Positions 26,434-38,482 are shown, counted from the stretch's first letter. The stretch: DNA of 64,000 nucleotides from Pseudomonadota bacterium (GCA_018241365.1 JAFEDX010000001.1:1-64000), one strand, 5' to 3'. The notes: generated by a model not told the origin, from the sequence alone. Translations and numbers: made by a program.

Positions 26434-27411
26434 ATGGATCACCCCACCGCACCGTTGCCTGCGTCGCGGCACGTCGAGCGCGCGCATCTGCCCGGCATCA
26501 AGCTGTTGCCGCCACCGCTGCGCGATCGCCTGCACCGCTGGGTTATCGACGCGCTGCGCCACGATGGCGCTGCGCCCGATTACGACCTCCCCGTCGGTGA
26601 TCCGGGCCTGTTCGGGCCGGACACCGTCACCTGGAAGATCCACGCTGATTTCCCGGCGATGATGGCCGGCGGCCTCGCCGCGCTGATGCTGCAGACCCTG
26701 CATCCGCTGGCGCTCGCCGGCGTGTGGGACCATTCGTCGTTCCGCACCGACATGCTGGGGCGCCTGCGCAACACCATCACGTTCGTGGCCCGCACCACCT
26801 ATGCGCCGCGCGCCGCCGCCGAGGCCGCGATCGAACGCGTCCGCGCGGTCCATCGCCACGTCCGCGGAAGCGTGCCCGATGGCCGCGCCTACAGCGCCGA
26901 GGATCCGCACCTGCTCACGTGGGTGCACTGCGCCGAGGCCAGGAGCTTCCTGCAGGGCTACCGGGCCTACTGCCACGCGCGGATCTCTACGCAGGCGCAG
27001 GATCGCTATCTCGCCGAATCGGCGTACGTGGCCGAAGCGCTCGGCGCGCGCGAGGTGCCGAAATCGCTTGCGGAACTGGAAGCGTTCTTCCGCGACGTGC
27101 GCCCCGAACTCGTCTGCGACGCGCGCACCCGTGAAGTGCTCGCCGCGCTGGACAGCGTCCGCCTGCCGATACCGTTGGCCGGGTTGGGCCGCGGCCTGTT
27201 CCTCGGTGCCGCCGCTAATTTATTGCCGTATTGGGCATTGGACATGCTCGACAGATCACCGATCGCGCGCCTGCGCGATCGCGCCGCGGCGCGCTCACTC
27301 AAGCTGATCGCGCCCAGCATCCGCGATGCGATGGCGGAAGGCGGGCTTGCCTGGCGTGCCTGCGTTCGTACCGGCTCCGATTACGCAAAACTGTTTCGAT
27401 GGGGCGGGTAG
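26434..27411 (+). CDS. Oxygenase MpaB family protein (DUF2236)
   Basis: 325 aa, largely alpha-helical. FGPDTVTWKIHADFPAMMAGGLAALMLQTLHPLALAGVWDHS is the conserved start of the MpaB/Lcp-like DUF2236 fold, which binds a b-type heme in rubber oxygenase Lcp. VHRHVRGSVPDGRAYSAEDPHLLTWVHCAEARSFLQGYRAYC holds the second conserved block, where histidines may ligate heme. ATG 26434 is the first plausible start. It is divergent from the multicopper oxidase homologue. The natural substrate is unknown for most members. Confidence 0.87.
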   Translation: MDHPTAPLPASRHVERAHLPGIKLLPPPLRDRLHRWVIDALRHDGAAPDYDLPVGDPGLFGPDTVTWKIHADFPAMMAGGLAALMLQTLHPLALAGVWDHSSFRTDMLGRLRNTITFVARTTYAPRAAAEAAIERVRAVHRHVRGSVPDGRAYSAEDPHLLTWVHCAEARSFLQGYRAYCHARISTQAQDRYLAESAYVAEALGAREVPKSLAELEAFFRDVRPELVCDARTREVLAALDSVRLPIPLAGLGRGLFLGAAANLLPYWALDMLDRSPIARLRDRAAARSLKLIAPSIRDAMAEGGLAWRACVRTGSDYAKLFRWGG

Positions 27412-27437
27412 GCGATAGAGAGTCGACAACGCTTGAG

Positions 27438-28460
27438 TTATGCGGAATTTGTATCGAGAGAACGAAAGATGTGATCACGATGATACTGCATGTAGCGATC
27501 ATGCATCACCGTGTAATCCGTTACGGCTGCGTCATCTTTGATACCCAAGAGATCTGCATCTACCTCGAATGCGGCTGCAATACGAATACGCCCGGCTTCA
27601 TTAAACGTAATCAAACCGATATCAAACGCAGCATCGTATGCTGCACTAAGGAGGATGCCGTTATATTTGTCTATGCGATCTTTATCTGAGCAAATAGCCC
27701 ATGGTTTAATATGGGAGGCTACGAGGAGGCTTCTTGCACCCGTAACCGCACATCGGTTATCGAAGAAAGCTCGTACTTCGTTCCGGAATTGTGCTTGTGT
27801 GACTCGGACCTCAATGAAACGCTTTTTTGTTGAGGGCGGTACATCGGTGCGCGCAAGGTAGGATGAGACACTCTCTACCTCGTCTCCACGCAACGCGGCA
27901 AGATAGGAGACAAGTGCATCGTATGACTGTACTTGTGCAGTTATGACGCTAACGGCATGCTCGTTCTCGGGCAGCTTGGCTATAGCTTCGATTCCGTTTC
28001 GCCTAAATTGGATCGCCTCCATGAGCGCGCCGATTTCGCCGTGACGGCGGGTTCGGAAGGATGCGTTACGGACCTTCCCTTCCATGTCCCGGTACGTAGA
28101 TTGCCAAACGTAGTACGTGTTCCCGCTTCGTTCTCGCTGGATGCTGCGATTTACGCCCAATATGCCGCTTGTGTTGTTCTTCGGGAGATGGGGGAGAATG
28201 AATGTACGTTCTGCCAGCAACTGCCCAAGCTCTTCATTGTGCTCTTCGAGGAAGCGATTGCGGTATTCCCTGGCGGCTGCGAGGGCTTTGTCGCTAGTTC
28301 CATAGATCGCGTCCGAGAAGAACTTCGAGTGATATTCACCTCGTCGCTGGAAACGAACCTGCCATCCGATTGTGAGGGACGCCGTCTCTGTGTTGATCGT
28401 CTCTACACGATTGATGTGTAGCAGATCTCTTGCCGTGCGTTCTTTCCTGGACAGTCGCAT
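27438..28460 (-). CDS. HNH endonuclease with two AP2-like DNA-binding repeats
   Basis: 340 aa. The C-terminus is a clear HNH_2-type nuclease: CAVTGARSLLVASHIKPWAIC (about 237-257) then DRIDKYNGILLSAAYDAAFD (about 261-280). Two AP2-like beta-sheet repeats lie before it. Residues ~30-70 read GWQVRFQRRGEYHSKFFSD then ALAAAREYRNRF; residues ~97-157 read TSGILGVNR, YYVWQSTYRDMEGKVRNASF and GALMEAIQFRRN. Such AP2-HNH proteins are homing-type or restriction-type nucleases. Composition is much more AT-rich than the flanks. No methylase or target gene is adjacent. Its Shine-Dalgarno is poor. Confidence 0.85.
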   Translation of the reverse strand: MRLSRKERTARDLLHINRVETINTETASLTIGWQVRFQRRGEYHSKFFSDAIYGTSDKALAAAREYRNRFLEEHNEELGQLLAERTFILPHLPKNNTSGILGVNRSIQRERSGNTYYVWQSTYRDMEGKVRNASFRTRRHGEIGALMEAIQFRRNGIEAIAKLPENEHAVSVITAQVQSYDALVSYLAALRGDEVESVSSYLARTDVPPSTKKRFIEVRVTQAQFRNEVRAFFDNRCAVTGARSLLVASHIKPWAICSDKDRIDKYNGILLSAAYDAAFDIGLITFNEAGRIRIAAAFEVDADLLGIKDDAAVTDYTVMHDRYMQYHRDHIFRSLDTNSA

Positions 28461-28486
28461 CGGTTCTTACGCATAACGTCTAGTAG

Positions 28487-28502
28487 ACCCCGTAAGCGGG
28501 GT
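28487..28502. repeat. Short hairpin between HNH and helicase genes
   Basis: ACCCCG (28487-28492) and CGGGGT (28497-28502) form a 6-bp stem with a 4-nt loop in the divergent region. There is no T run, so a terminator role is doubtful. It may mark the edge of the inserted AT-rich gene. Confidence 0.3.
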
Positions 28503-28588
28503 GTTGCATGGCATGTTCAGTGACCGGTTGGGCCCTGTCAACCCGCAAATCTTGCGCGGCGCCTCGCGTGATGGGCGATACTTGCAGG

Positions 28589-30511
28589 ATGACGCAAGCT
28601 GTCGATGACCATGCTGCATCTTCGCTGCTCGGCGCGGACGGGCCGTTTGCGCGCGAGGTGCCGAATTTCGCACCGCGCTTGACGCAGCAGCGGATGGCCG
28701 ACGCGGTGGCGGATGCCATCGACAGCCACGACGCGCTGGTGGTCGAGGCGGGTACCGGCACCGGCAAGACCTTCGCGTACCTCGTCCCCGCGTTGCTGTC
28801 GGACAAGCGGGTGATCGTGTCGACCGGCACCCGCAACCTGCAGGACCAGTTGTTCCACCGCGATCTGCCGCGGGTGCTGGGAATCCTCGGGGTGAAGAAG
28901 GACGTGGCGCTGCTGAAGGGCCGCGCCAATTACCTATGCAAGTACCGGCTGCAGCAGACGGTGGAATCCGGGCAGCTCCGTTCGCGCAAACAGGTGGACG
29001 AATTGCAGACGATCCGGGCGTGGGCCGCGCGTACGCGCACCGGCGACCGCGCCGAACTGGCCGCGGTGCCGGAAGGTTCGCCGCTGTGGCCGCGAGTCAC
29101 ATCCACGGCCGAGAATTGCCTTGGCACCGAGTGCCCGTTCTACGACGAGTGCTTCGTGTTCAAGGCGCGCCGGCGCGCGCAGGAGGCTGACATGGTGGTG
29201 GTGAACCATCACCTGCTGCTGTCCGACCTGGCACTGCGGCGCGAAGGTTTCGGCTCGATCCTGCCGGAGGCCGGCGCCTACATCCTCGATGAAGCGCACC
29301 AGTTGCCGGAACTCGCGGGACAGTATTTTTCGGTCGGGATCAGCGCGCGGCAGGTCACCGAACTCGCGGCCGACACGCTGGCCGAATGCGCGGGCCAGCC
29401 GGGCGCATTGGCTTCGCTGCAACCGGCACTGGACGGCGTGAACGACGCCGTGCGCAAGGCGCGGCTCGCGTTCGAGGCGCTGCCGAAACGCGGTGCGTTT
29501 GCGCAACTGGAAGCGGACGCCGGGGCGGCCGAAGCGTTGGAAGCGCTCGGGAATGCGCTGGACGACCTGGCCGGCGTGCTGGTCGGGCAGGCCGAGCGCT
29601 CGAAGGGCCTCGCCAGCGTGCACGCGCGTTGCGTGGTGCTGGACCAGCGCCTGCAACGGATCGCCGGCCGCGACGGCGAGGACGAAGTGCGCTGGTATGA
29701 AGTTTCCGAGCGCGGTTTCGAGCTGAGCTCGACGCCGCTGGATCTTGCACCGCAACTGCAAACCCTGCGCAATGCCACCGATGCGGCATGGATACATACT
29801 TCGGCGACGCTCTCGGTGGCCGGGCAGTTCGAGCATTTCACGCGCCAGATGGGGCTGGTCGATCCGGTGACGCTGGATCTCGGCAGCCCGTTCGACTACG
29901 CGCACCAGGCGCTGTGCTGGCTGCCGCAGGGACTGCCGGAACCGGCCGCGCGCGACTACACCCAGCGCGTGATCGAAACCGTGCGCCCGGTGCTGGAAGC
30001 GTCGAAGGGCCGCGCGTTCCTGTTGTTCACCTCGCATCGCGCGTTGAAGCTGGCGGCGGACTTGCTGACCGACGCACCGTGGCCGCTGTTCGTGCAGGGC
30101 ACCGCGCCGCGTCACCAGTTGCTCTCCGATTTTCGTGACTCGGGCAACGGCGTGCTGCTGGGCGCGGCGAGTTTCTGGGAAGGCGTGGATGTGGCGGGCG
30201 AGGCGCTGAGCGTCGTCGCGATCGACAAGCTGCCGTTTGCCTCGCCCGACGATCCGGTGCTACAGGCGCGCCTCGATGCGGTGCGCCGTGGCGGCGGCAA
30301 TCCGTTCCGCGACTGGCAGATCCCGGCCGCGGTGATCGCGCTGAAGCAGGGCGCGGGACGGCTGATCCGTGACGTGCACGACCGCGGCGTGCTGGTGCTG
30401 TGCGATCCGCGCCTGTGCGAGAAAGCCTACGGCAAACTCTTCCTTGCCAGCCTGCCACCGATACCGCGGACGCGTGGGTTGGCAGACGTGCAGGCATTTT
30501 TCGGAGAATGA
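28589..30511 (+). CDS. ATP-dependent DNA helicase, DinG/YoaA type
   Basis: Superfamily 2 iron-sulfur helicase, 640 aa. Walker A is EAGTGTGKTFAYLVPAL. Iron-sulfur cysteines are C in NYLCKYRL and the run NCLGTECPFYDEC, followed by EADMVVVNHHLLLSDL. DEAH box YILDEAHQLPE. C-terminal helicase motifs are LLFTSHRAL, GAASFWEGVDV and GAGRLIRDVHDRGVLVLCDPR. Length and cysteine spacing fit YoaA, which aids fork repair, better than DinG. ATG 28589 is used; ATG 28571 is an in-frame alternative. VOC and tsaB follow at 3 bp and by overlap. Confidence 0.93.
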   Translation: MTQAVDDHAASSLLGADGPFAREVPNFAPRLTQQRMADAVADAIDSHDALVVEAGTGTGKTFAYLVPALLSDKRVIVSTGTRNLQDQLFHRDLPRVLGILGVKKDVALLKGRANYLCKYRLQQTVESGQLRSRKQVDELQTIRAWAARTRTGDRAELAAVPEGSPLWPRVTSTAENCLGTECPFYDECFVFKARRRAQEADMVVVNHHLLLSDLALRREGFGSILPEAGAYILDEAHQLPELAGQYFSVGISARQVTELAADTLAECAGQPGALASLQPALDGVNDAVRKARLAFEALPKRGAFAQLEADAGAAEALEALGNALDDLAGVLVGQAERSKGLASVHARCVVLDQRLQRIAGRDGEDEVRWYEVSERGFELSSTPLDLAPQLQTLRNATDAAWIHTSATLSVAGQFEHFTRQMGLVDPVTLDLGSPFDYAHQALCWLPQGLPEPAARDYTQRVIETVRPVLEASKGRAFLLFTSHRALKLAADLLTDAPWPLFVQGTAPRHQLLSDFRDSGNGVLLGAASFWEGVDVAGEALSVVAIDKLPFASPDDPVLQARLDAVRRGGGNPFRDWQIPAAVIALKQGAGRLIRDVHDRGVLVLCDPRLCEKAYGKLFLASLPPIPRTRGLADVQAFFGE

Positions 30512-30514
30512 GTC

Positions 30515-30895
30515 ATGGCCAGGGTGATCGGTTTCGGCGGCATCTTTTTCAAATCGCGCGATCCCGGGGCGCTGCGCGATTGGTATGCGCAACACCTCGG
30601 CATCGCGATGAACGATTACGGCGCGAACTTCGCCGAAGATGCTTCGCGGCCGGGTTCCACCTTGTGGGCGCCGTTCGGGCAGGCAACGAACTATTTCGCG
30701 CCGAGCACGAGGGATTTCATGCTCAACTTCCGCGTGGACGACCTGGATGCATTGCTTGCCAGGTTGCGCACGGATGGCGTCGAGGTTGATCCGAACGTGC
30801 ACGAGGACGCGAACGGCCGCTTCGGCTGGATCATGGACCCGGAAGGCACGCGCATCGAACTGTGGCAGCCGCCGTCTGCGAAAATGCCCGCATGA
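30515..30895 (+). CDS. VOC family protein (glyoxalase-like)
   Basis: 126 aa vicinal-oxygen-chelate fold. It has GFGGIFFKSRDPGALRDWYAQHLGI, a FRVDDLDALLARLRTDGVEVDP strand-helix block, and FGWIMDPEGTRIELWQPP with the C-terminal metal-ligand Glu. The two beta-alpha-beta-beta-beta repeats are complete. Substrate unknown; family members include glyoxalase I, dioxygenases and antibiotic-binding proteins. It starts 3 bp after the helicase stop, and its TGA overlaps tsaB (ATGA, 30892-30895). Confidence 0.88.
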   Translation: MARVIGFGGIFFKSRDPGALRDWYAQHLGIAMNDYGANFAEDASRPGSTLWAPFGQATNYFAPSTRDFMLNFRVDDLDALLARLRTDGVEVDPNVHEDANGRFGWIMDPEGTRIELWQPPSAKMPA

Positions 30896-31587
30896 ACCTG
30901 CTCGCCATCGAAACCGCCACGGAAGCCTGCTCGGTCGCGCTGCTGCACGGCGAGGCTTTGATCGATCGCAGCGAACTCGCGCCACGCCGGCACGCGGAGC
31001 TGGTGTTGCCGATGGCGGAAGATCTGCTGGCGGAAGCCGGCATCACGCGCAGGCAGCTGGACGGGATCGCGGTCGGGCGCGGACCGGGTGCGTTCACCGG
31101 CGTGCGGCTGGCGATTTCCGTCGCACAGGGCCTGGCCTTGGCGCTGGATCTTCCGGTGGTGCCGGTGTCGTCGCTGGCGGCGCTGGCAATGCAGGCACCG
31201 AAAAACGATGCGGCGATCCTGGCTGCGATCGACGCGCGCCGCGGGGAAATCTACGCCGGCACGTTTCGTTTTGCAGCGGACGGGTTGGTGGAGGCGTTGG
31301 GCGGCGAGCACGTGCTCGCGGCATCTGCAGTGATCCTGCCGGAAGCTGAAGGCTGGAACGTGCTGGGCACCGGCTGGAGTGCTTACGGCGATGCGATCCG
31401 TGAACGTCTGCCGGTACTGCCGCGGTGGGCCGATGGCAACCGTTATCCGCAGGCCTGCGATGTTGCACGGCTCGCCGCGCCGCTGTTCGCGGCTGGCAGG
31501 GGGGTGGCGCCTGAACTGGCCTTGCCGGTGTATTTGCGCGACAAGGTGGCGTTGACGCTGGAAGAACAGCGTGATGCCCGCGCCTAG
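30892..31587 (+). CDS. tsaB: tRNA threonylcarbamoyladenosine biosynthesis protein TsaB
   Basis: Non-catalytic partner of TsaD in the complex that makes t6A37 in tRNAs reading ANN codons. 231 aa ASKHA-fold protein. It has MNLLAIETATEACSVALLHG, HAELVLPMAEDLLAEAG, GIAVGRGPGAFTGVRLAISVAQGLALA (signature) and AAIDARRGEIYAG. ATG 30892 overlaps the VOC stop. The partner gene tsaE lies at 45769 in this window. A REP-like element follows immediately. Confidence 0.96.
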   Translation: MNLLAIETATEACSVALLHGEALIDRSELAPRRHAELVLPMAEDLLAEAGITRRQLDGIAVGRGPGAFTGVRLAISVAQGLALALDLPVVPVSSLAALAMQAPKNDAAILAAIDARRGEIYAGTFRFAADGLVEALGGEHVLAASAVILPEAEGWNVLGTGWSAYGDAIRERLPVLPRWADGNRYPQACDVARLAAPLFAAGRGVAPELALPVYLRDKVALTLEEQRDARA

Positions 31588-31593
31588 CTTCTT

Positions 31594-31661
31594 GTAGGAG
31601 GCCCGGAAGGGCCGACCGGCGTTGCGAATGCCGCCACGGTCGCGGCTCCCACCGCTCCTAC
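31594..31661. repeat. REP-like palindromic element, GTAGGAG...CTCCTAC
   Basis: Same terminal inverted repeat as at 14334: GTAGGAG at 31594-31600 and CTCCTAC at 31655-31661. The core is 20 bp longer and pairs internally (GGCCCGGAAGGGCC, CGGCGTTGCGAATGCCG). It sits between the convergent tsaB and thioesterase genes. Confidence 0.7.
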
Positions 31662-32218
31662 ACGGAGCAGATTTCACGGATGGCGCCGGGAAGGGGTACC
31701 GATGCACCGGTAGTCGGATCCACCCACACCATCACTACGTTGCCGTCGGCATAGACTCGGCCGTGGTCGTCGCGATCGACGATGCGGTTGCCGAGGGTCA
31801 TCGAGGAATTGCCCAGACGTTCACAGCTCAGCAGCACGTCGATTTCGGCGGGCCATTCGATCGGTTTGCGGTAGTGCAGTTCCACCGCCGCCATCACCGG
31901 CATCGCATGTTCGGTGAACCATTCGCCGGGAACGTTGCGCAGCCACTGCAGGCGTGCCTCCTCGAGGTAGGTCAGGTACGAGGAATTGTTGACGTGGTTG
32001 AAGGCGTCAAGGTCACGCCAGCGGACGTGCACGGGAATGGCTGCCAATGCGTGCGATGCCGACGCAACGCCTGATGCAGCGCTCGCCGGTGATGGCACGG
32101 CTTTCGCGGTGGTGGTTTCAGGCGCCGGTGTCTGCTGCGAGCGTTTGCGCGGTGCGCGATTGTGCGGTTTTTTCTTGCCATCGGCCATGGTGCCGTGTCC
32201 ATCCTGTTTGCGCGTCAT
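31658..32218 (-). CDS. Acyl-CoA thioesterase, hotdog fold (4HBT)
   Basis: 186 aa. Residues 60-186 form a YbgC/4HBT-type hotdog domain: [31 protein letters not shown] carries the conserved Asp and the His-Val-Asn-Asn signature. [31 protein letters not shown] and [15 protein letters not shown] follow. The first ~55 residues are a Lys/Pro/Ala/Thr-rich disordered tail. ATG 32218 overlaps the uvrA stop (ATGA), suggesting coupling; in-frame ATG 32188 (MADGKKK) has a slightly better leader and is a real alternative. Its 3' end touches the REP-like element. Confidence 0.88.
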   Translation of the reverse strand: MTRKQDGHGTMADGKKKPHNRAPRKRSQQTPAPETTTAKAVPSPASAASGVASASHALAAIPVHVRWRDLDAFNHVNNSSYLTYLEEARLQWLRNVPGEWFTEHAMPVMAAVELHYRKPIEWPAEIDVLLSCERLGNSSMTLGNRIVDRDDHGRVYADGNVVMVWVDPTTGASVPLPGAIREICSV

Positions 32219-35079
32219 GCGCTCTTGCGCTTCTTCTGCGTTTTCGGCGCAGCCGCGGCCAGCACCGGCGCCAGGAACTGCCCGGTGTACGACCCCTTGG
32301 TCGCGACGATGTCCTCCGGTGTGCCGGTGGCGATGATGCGGCCGCCGCCTGCGCCGCCTTCGGGACCGAGGTCGATGACCCAGTCGGCGGTCTTGATCAC
32401 GTCGAGGTTGTGCTCGATCACGACCACCGTGCTGCCACCATCCACCAACCTATGCAACACCTTCAACAGTTGCTCGATGTCGAAGAAGTGCAGGCCGGTG
32501 GTGGGTTCGTCGAGGATGTACAAGGTGTTGCCGGTATCGCGGCGCGAGAGCTCTTTCGACAATTTCACGCGTTGCGCCTCGCCGCCCGACAGCGTGGTCG
32601 CGCTCTGGCCCAGCTTGATGTAGCCGAGGCCCACGTCCATCAGCGTTTCCAGCTTGCGCGCGATCTGCGGCACCGGCGCGAACACTTCCAGCGCCTGCTC
32701 GACCGTCATGTCGAGCACGTCGGCGATGGTGTAGCCCTTGTAGAGGATCTCCAATGTTTCGCGGTTGTAGCGCTTGCCGTGGCAGACATCGCAGGACACG
32801 TACACGTCCGGCAGGAAGTGCATCTCGACTTTTATCAGTCCGTCGCCTTCGCAGGCTTCGCAGCGGCCGCCCTTGACGTTGAAGCTGAAACGCCCGGCCT
32901 GGTAGCCACGCGCGCGGGATTCCGGCACCTGCGCGAACAGTTCGCGCAACGGCGTGAACACGCCGGTGTACGTCGCAGGATTGGAACGCGGCGTGCGGCC
33001 GATCGGCGACTGGTCGATATCCAGCACCTTGTCGAACAGGTCGAGCTTTTCGATCGATTCGTACGGCGCGGGCTGTGCCGAAGCGCCGTTCAATTCGACC
33101 GCAGCGATCCGGAACAAGGTGTCGTTGATCAGCGTGGACTTGCCCGAGCCCGACACGCCGGTGATGCAGGTGAACAGGCCTGCCGGGATTTCCAGATCGA
33201 CGTGCTGCAGGTTGTTGCCATGCGCGCCTTTCAGCTTCAGCACGCGCTTGGGATCGGGCTGGCGGCGGATTTGCGGTACGTCGATCGTGCGTTTGCCGGA
33301 CAGGTATTGCCCGGTCAATGAGCGTGGCGCCTGCATCAAGTCTGCGACGGTGCCCTGCGCGATCACCTCGCCGCCGTGCACGCCTGCGCCCGGGCCGATG
33401 TCCACGATGCGGTCGGCGCGACGGATTGCGTCCTCGTCGTGCTCGACCACGATCACGGTGTTGCCGAGGTCGCGCAGGCGCGTCAGCGTGCCCAGCAGGC
33501 GCTCATTGTCGCGCTGGTGCAGGCCGATCGAGGGTTCGTCCAGCACGTACATCACGCCCACCAGTCCCGCGCCGATCTGCGACGCCAGGCGGATGCGCTG
33601 GGCTTCGCCGCCCGACAGCGAATCGGCCTTGCGGTCGAGCGTAAGGTAGTCGAGGCCGACGTCGATGAGAAAACGCAGGCGCTCGCGGATCTCCTTGATG
33701 ATGCGTTCGGCGATCTCGCCGCGCCAACCTGCGAGTTGCAGGCCGTCAACGAACGTGCGCGCATCGCTGATCGCGAGTGCCGACAGCGACGGCAGGTTTT
33801 TCTCGCCCACGAACACGTTGCGCGCGGACAGGTTCAGGCGCTCGCCGTGGCATTCGGTGCACGGACGCTCGCTGATGAAGCGCGCCAGTTCCTCGCGCAC
33901 CATGTTGGAATCGGTTTCGCGATAGCGACGTTCGAGGTTCGGGATGATGCCTTCGAAGCGGTGCTTGCGCGTGACCGCACCGCCGGCGTTGGCGGGGGTG
34001 TATTTGAACGCGATCGTTTCGTCGCCCGAGCCATTCAGCACCGCATCGCGCGTGGCCTTCGGCAGTTTGTTCCACGGTGTTTCGGGGTCGAAGCCGTAAT
34101 GCTTCGCCAGCGACTGGATCATCTGCCAGTAGTACGGGTTGCGGCGGTCCCAACTGCGGACCGCGCCTTCGGCCAATGAGCGTTCCGGGTGCGCGACCAC
34201 GCGCGCGGGATCGAAGAATTGCGTGACGCCCAGGCCGTCGCAGGTCGGGCAGGCGCCGACCGGCGAGTTGAACGAGAACAGCCGCGGCTCCAGCTCCGGC
34301 AGCGAGTAGTCGCACATCGGACAGGAATAGCGCGACGAGAACAGTTGCTCAGGTGCCTTGGCGTCGTCGAGATCGACCAGGATCGCCAGGCCTTCGCCGA
34401 GGCGCAGCGCGGTTTCGAACGATTCGGCCAGGCGCTGCTTCAAATCCGCGCGCGGGCGGAAGCGGTCGATCACCGCTTCGATGGTGTGCTTGATGCGCAG
34501 GCCCAGCGCCGGCACCGCGTCGAGGTCGTACACCGTGCCATCGACGCGCGCGCGTACGAAACCTTGCGCACGCAATTGCTCGAACACCTGCACGTGCTCA
34601 CCCTTGCGCTCGCGGATCACCGGCGCCAGCAGCATGTAGCGCTTGTCTTCGGGCAGCGCGAGGGTCTGGTCCACCATCTGGCTCACCGTCTGCGCCGCCA
34701 GCGGGATGCCGTGGGTGGGGCAGCGTGGCGTGCCCACGCGCGCGTACAGCAGGCGCAGGTAGTCGTGGATTTCGGTGATCGTGCCGACCGTCGAACGCGG
34801 ATTGTGCGAGGTCGATTTCTGCTCGATGGAAATGGCCGGCGACAGGCCTTCGATGTGATCGACGTCGGGCTTTTCCATCATCGACAGGAATTGCCGCGCA
34901 TACGACGACAGCGACTCGACATAGCGCCGCTGGCCCTCGGCGTACAGGGTGTCGAACGCCAGCGAGGACTTGCCCGAACCCGACAGGCCGGTGATCACGA
35001 TCAACTGGTCGCGCGGCAGGTCGAGGTCGATGTTCTTGAGGTTGTGGGTGCGGGCACCGCGGATGCGGATCGTGTCCAT
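32215..35079 (-). CDS. uvrA: Excinuclease ABC subunit A
   Basis: Damage-recognition ATPase of nucleotide excision repair. 954 aa, full length. It has two ABC modules with Walker [23 protein letters not shown] and [19 protein letters not shown]. Both ABC signatures are present ([18 protein letters not shown] and [17 protein letters not shown]), as are the zinc modules CPMCDY...CPTCDG and CEACEGDG...[12 protein letters not shown] 35079 gives the standard [19 protein letters not shown] start; the frame is open upstream to 35196 but unlike the family. uvrB is at 50370 in the same window, on the other strand. Confidence 0.98.
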   Translation of the reverse strand: MDTIRIRGARTHNLKNIDLDLPRDQLIVITGLSGSGKSSLAFDTLYAEGQRRYVESLSSYARQFLSMMEKPDVDHIEGLSPAISIEQKSTSHNPRSTVGTITEIHDYLRLLYARVGTPRCPTHGIPLAAQTVSQMVDQTLALPEDKRYMLLAPVIRERKGEHVQVFEQLRAQGFVRARVDGTVYDLDAVPALGLRIKHTIEAVIDRFRPRADLKQRLAESFETALRLGEGLAILVDLDDAKAPEQLFSSRYSCPMCDYSLPELEPRLFSFNSPVGACPTCDGLGVTQFFDPARVVAHPERSLAEGAVRSWDRRNPYYWQMIQSLAKHYGFDPETPWNKLPKATRDAVLNGSGDETIAFKYTPANAGGAVTRKHRFEGIIPNLERRYRETDSNMVREELARFISERPCTECHGERLNLSARNVFVGEKNLPSLSALAISDARTFVDGLQLAGWRGEIAERIIKEIRERLRFLIDVGLDYLTLDRKADSLSGGEAQRIRLASQIGAGLVGVMYVLDEPSIGLHQRDNERLLGTLTRLRDLGNTVIVVEHDEDAIRRADRIVDIGPGAGVHGGEVIAQGTVADLMQAPRSLTGQYLSGKRTIDVPQIRRQPDPKRVLKLKGAHGNNLQHVDLEIPAGLFTCITGVSGSGKSTLINDTLFRIAAVELNGASAQPAPYESIEKLDLFDKVLDIDQSPIGRTPRSNPATYTGVFTPLRELFAQVPESRARGYQAGRFSFNVKGGRCEACEGDGLIKVEMHFLPDVYVSCDVCHGKRYNRETLEILYKGYTIADVLDMTVEQALEVFAPVPQIARKLETLMDVGLGYIKLGQSATTLSGGEAQRVKLSKELSRRDTGNTLYILDEPTTGLHFFDIEQLLKVLHRLVDGGSTVVVIEHNLDVIKTADWVIDLGPEGGAGGGRIIATGTPEDIVATKGSYTGQFLAPVLAAAAPKTQKKRKSA

Positions 35080-35374
35080 GGGGGAAGCGCGCAGCAAAGT
35101 TCCTACTATAACAACGCGGGTCTGTCGCAAAGATTGGGACGGACGCTGCGCCTGCAAGGGGTGAGCGCCATGGGGCATGGGTCGGCGGACCGACATGCCG
35201 CGGTTGCGGCGGGCCGGATCATCGTTGACGCGTGAGTCAGGCGGTGTCGCGACGGATTGCGCCGCTGTCCTGCGCCGGTGCGGGTATCATGGACAACGCG
35301 CCAGTCGGGCACCGGCTTGCCGCGTTCTCGCGGGACCGGCAGCCGCAGGCAGAAGATTCCTCGATCCCGCAAGC

Positions 35375-36526
35375 ATGTTTCCCATCCAACAAATCTGGCT
35401 CCACATGGTCGACTGGGTCAGCGCCCATGCCGTCATGCCGGTGCTGGATGCGCTGCATCTCGAAGGGCTCTCCGGCGATCCGCACGACATCGCCGCGGCG
35501 CTGCTGATCGCGGCGGCGCAGATCGCGATCATCGGGTTCCTGTTCCGGCCGCTGGAAACCTTCTGGCCGGCCGAAAAGTGGACCGATCGCAAGCTCACGC
35601 TGCCCGATCGCAACTACACCTTGATGATGCTGCTCGGGATCTTCCCGTTGTTCACCTATCTGGTGCTGACACCGTTCAGCCATCTGTTCGGCGGCGCCGA
35701 TCCAGCCGTGTCGAGCACCGGCTCGCCGATCGCGCTGACTGCGTGGGTGCCGTGGTTCAACGATCACCCGTACCTGCTGTTCGGGGTGTATTACCTCGTC
35801 TACGACTTCGTGTACTACTGGATGCATCGCACCCAGCACTGGTTGCCTTGGTGGTGGGCGCTGCACAGCTACCACCACAGCACGCGCCAGATGAGCTGCT
35901 GGACCAATGACCGGGGCACCCTGGTGGATGGCTTCATCCAGTCGATGATCCTGGCCGTGGTCGGCCTGGTGATGGGCGTGGACCCGGACGAATTTGCGTG
36001 GCTGATGCTGATCGGCGAGCTGGTGCAGAACCTGTCCCACACGAATACCCGCCTGGGCTTCGGGCGTATCTTCAACCACCTCGTGGTCGACCCGAAATTC
36101 CACCGCTTGCACCACATGCTGGTCGATCCCGACCGCCCGAAGCTGCACAACTGCAACTTCGGGCAGGCGCTGTCGATCTGGGATGTGGTCTTCGGAACCG
36201 CCTTGTACGGGGAGCCGCCGCGTCCGACTGGAGTAGGTGATCCGGTGATCGATGCCGACAACAGTTTCGGTCTGGTCGGCCAGCACCTCAACGCACTCAA
36301 GCGCTTCTGGGCCACCGTGCGCCGCCCGGAGGGCTGGTGGCCCGGCGAGGTGGCATTCGATCCCGTGACCCTGCGCCCGATCCGGGTCGCGGATGTCGAC
36401 CTCCATCACCTGGTGCGGCACGTACAAGACCCGGCGCCACCGGTATCGGGCGCTGCCGACGCCGGTCATGCACCGCGGTTGCCGGAGCCGCTTGCCGTCG
36501 GGCAACCCTCGGCTGGCGCGGGCTGA
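35375..36526 (+). CDS. Sterol desaturase / fatty acid hydroxylase family protein
   Basis: 383 aa integral-membrane di-iron enzyme. Hydrophobic segments cover residues ~35-60, 85-105 and 130-150. The eight-histidine pattern is present: HRTQH, then HSYHH, NLSHTN and FHRLHHM. These proteins hydroxylate or desaturate lipids or sterols using O2. The Pro/Ala-rich C-terminal tail after ~350 lacks domain features. ATG 35375 starts the membrane region; the upstream open frame is discarded. The substrate is unknown; hydroxylated lipids or hopanoid/carotenoid-like compounds are possible. Divergent from uvrA (295 bp between). Confidence 0.88.
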   Translation: MFPIQQIWLHMVDWVSAHAVMPVLDALHLEGLSGDPHDIAAALLIAAAQIAIIGFLFRPLETFWPAEKWTDRKLTLPDRNYTLMMLLGIFPLFTYLVLTPFSHLFGGADPAVSSTGSPIALTAWVPWFNDHPYLLFGVYYLVYDFVYYWMHRTQHWLPWWWALHSYHHSTRQMSCWTNDRGTLVDGFIQSMILAVVGLVMGVDPDEFAWLMLIGELVQNLSHTNTRLGFGRIFNHLVVDPKFHRLHHMLVDPDRPKLHNCNFGQALSIWDVVFGTALYGEPPRPTGVGDPVIDADNSFGLVGQHLNALKRFWATVRRPEGWWPGEVAFDPVTLRPIRVADVDLHHLVRHVQDPAPPVSGAADAGHAPRLPEPLAVGQPSAGAG

Positions 36527-36579
36527 CGCAGCGCACCAGCGAGCGCCGCTGGTCGGTTCCCGGCAGCTTTGACGACCGC

Positions 36580-36609
36580 TTGCCGTGCTGCCGCAGGGTC
36601 AGTTAGAAT
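36580..36609 (+). promoter_or_regulatory. Sigma-70-like promoter upstream of rplU
   Basis: TTGCCG (36580-36585) and TAGAAT (36604-36609) are separated by 18 bp. They lie 70 bp upstream of rplU, as expected for a ribosomal protein operon with a leader. This is pattern evidence only. Confidence 0.5.
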
Positions 36610-36678
36610 TGTCGGTTCGTGTGCGCCCATGCGTGCACGATCGACCCAGAATAACGACAGAACCCGAGAGCCGAAACC

Positions 36679-38456
<1,778 letters not shown>

Positions 38457-38482
38457 TATGCGCCGGAACTCGCTTGCTGGAA

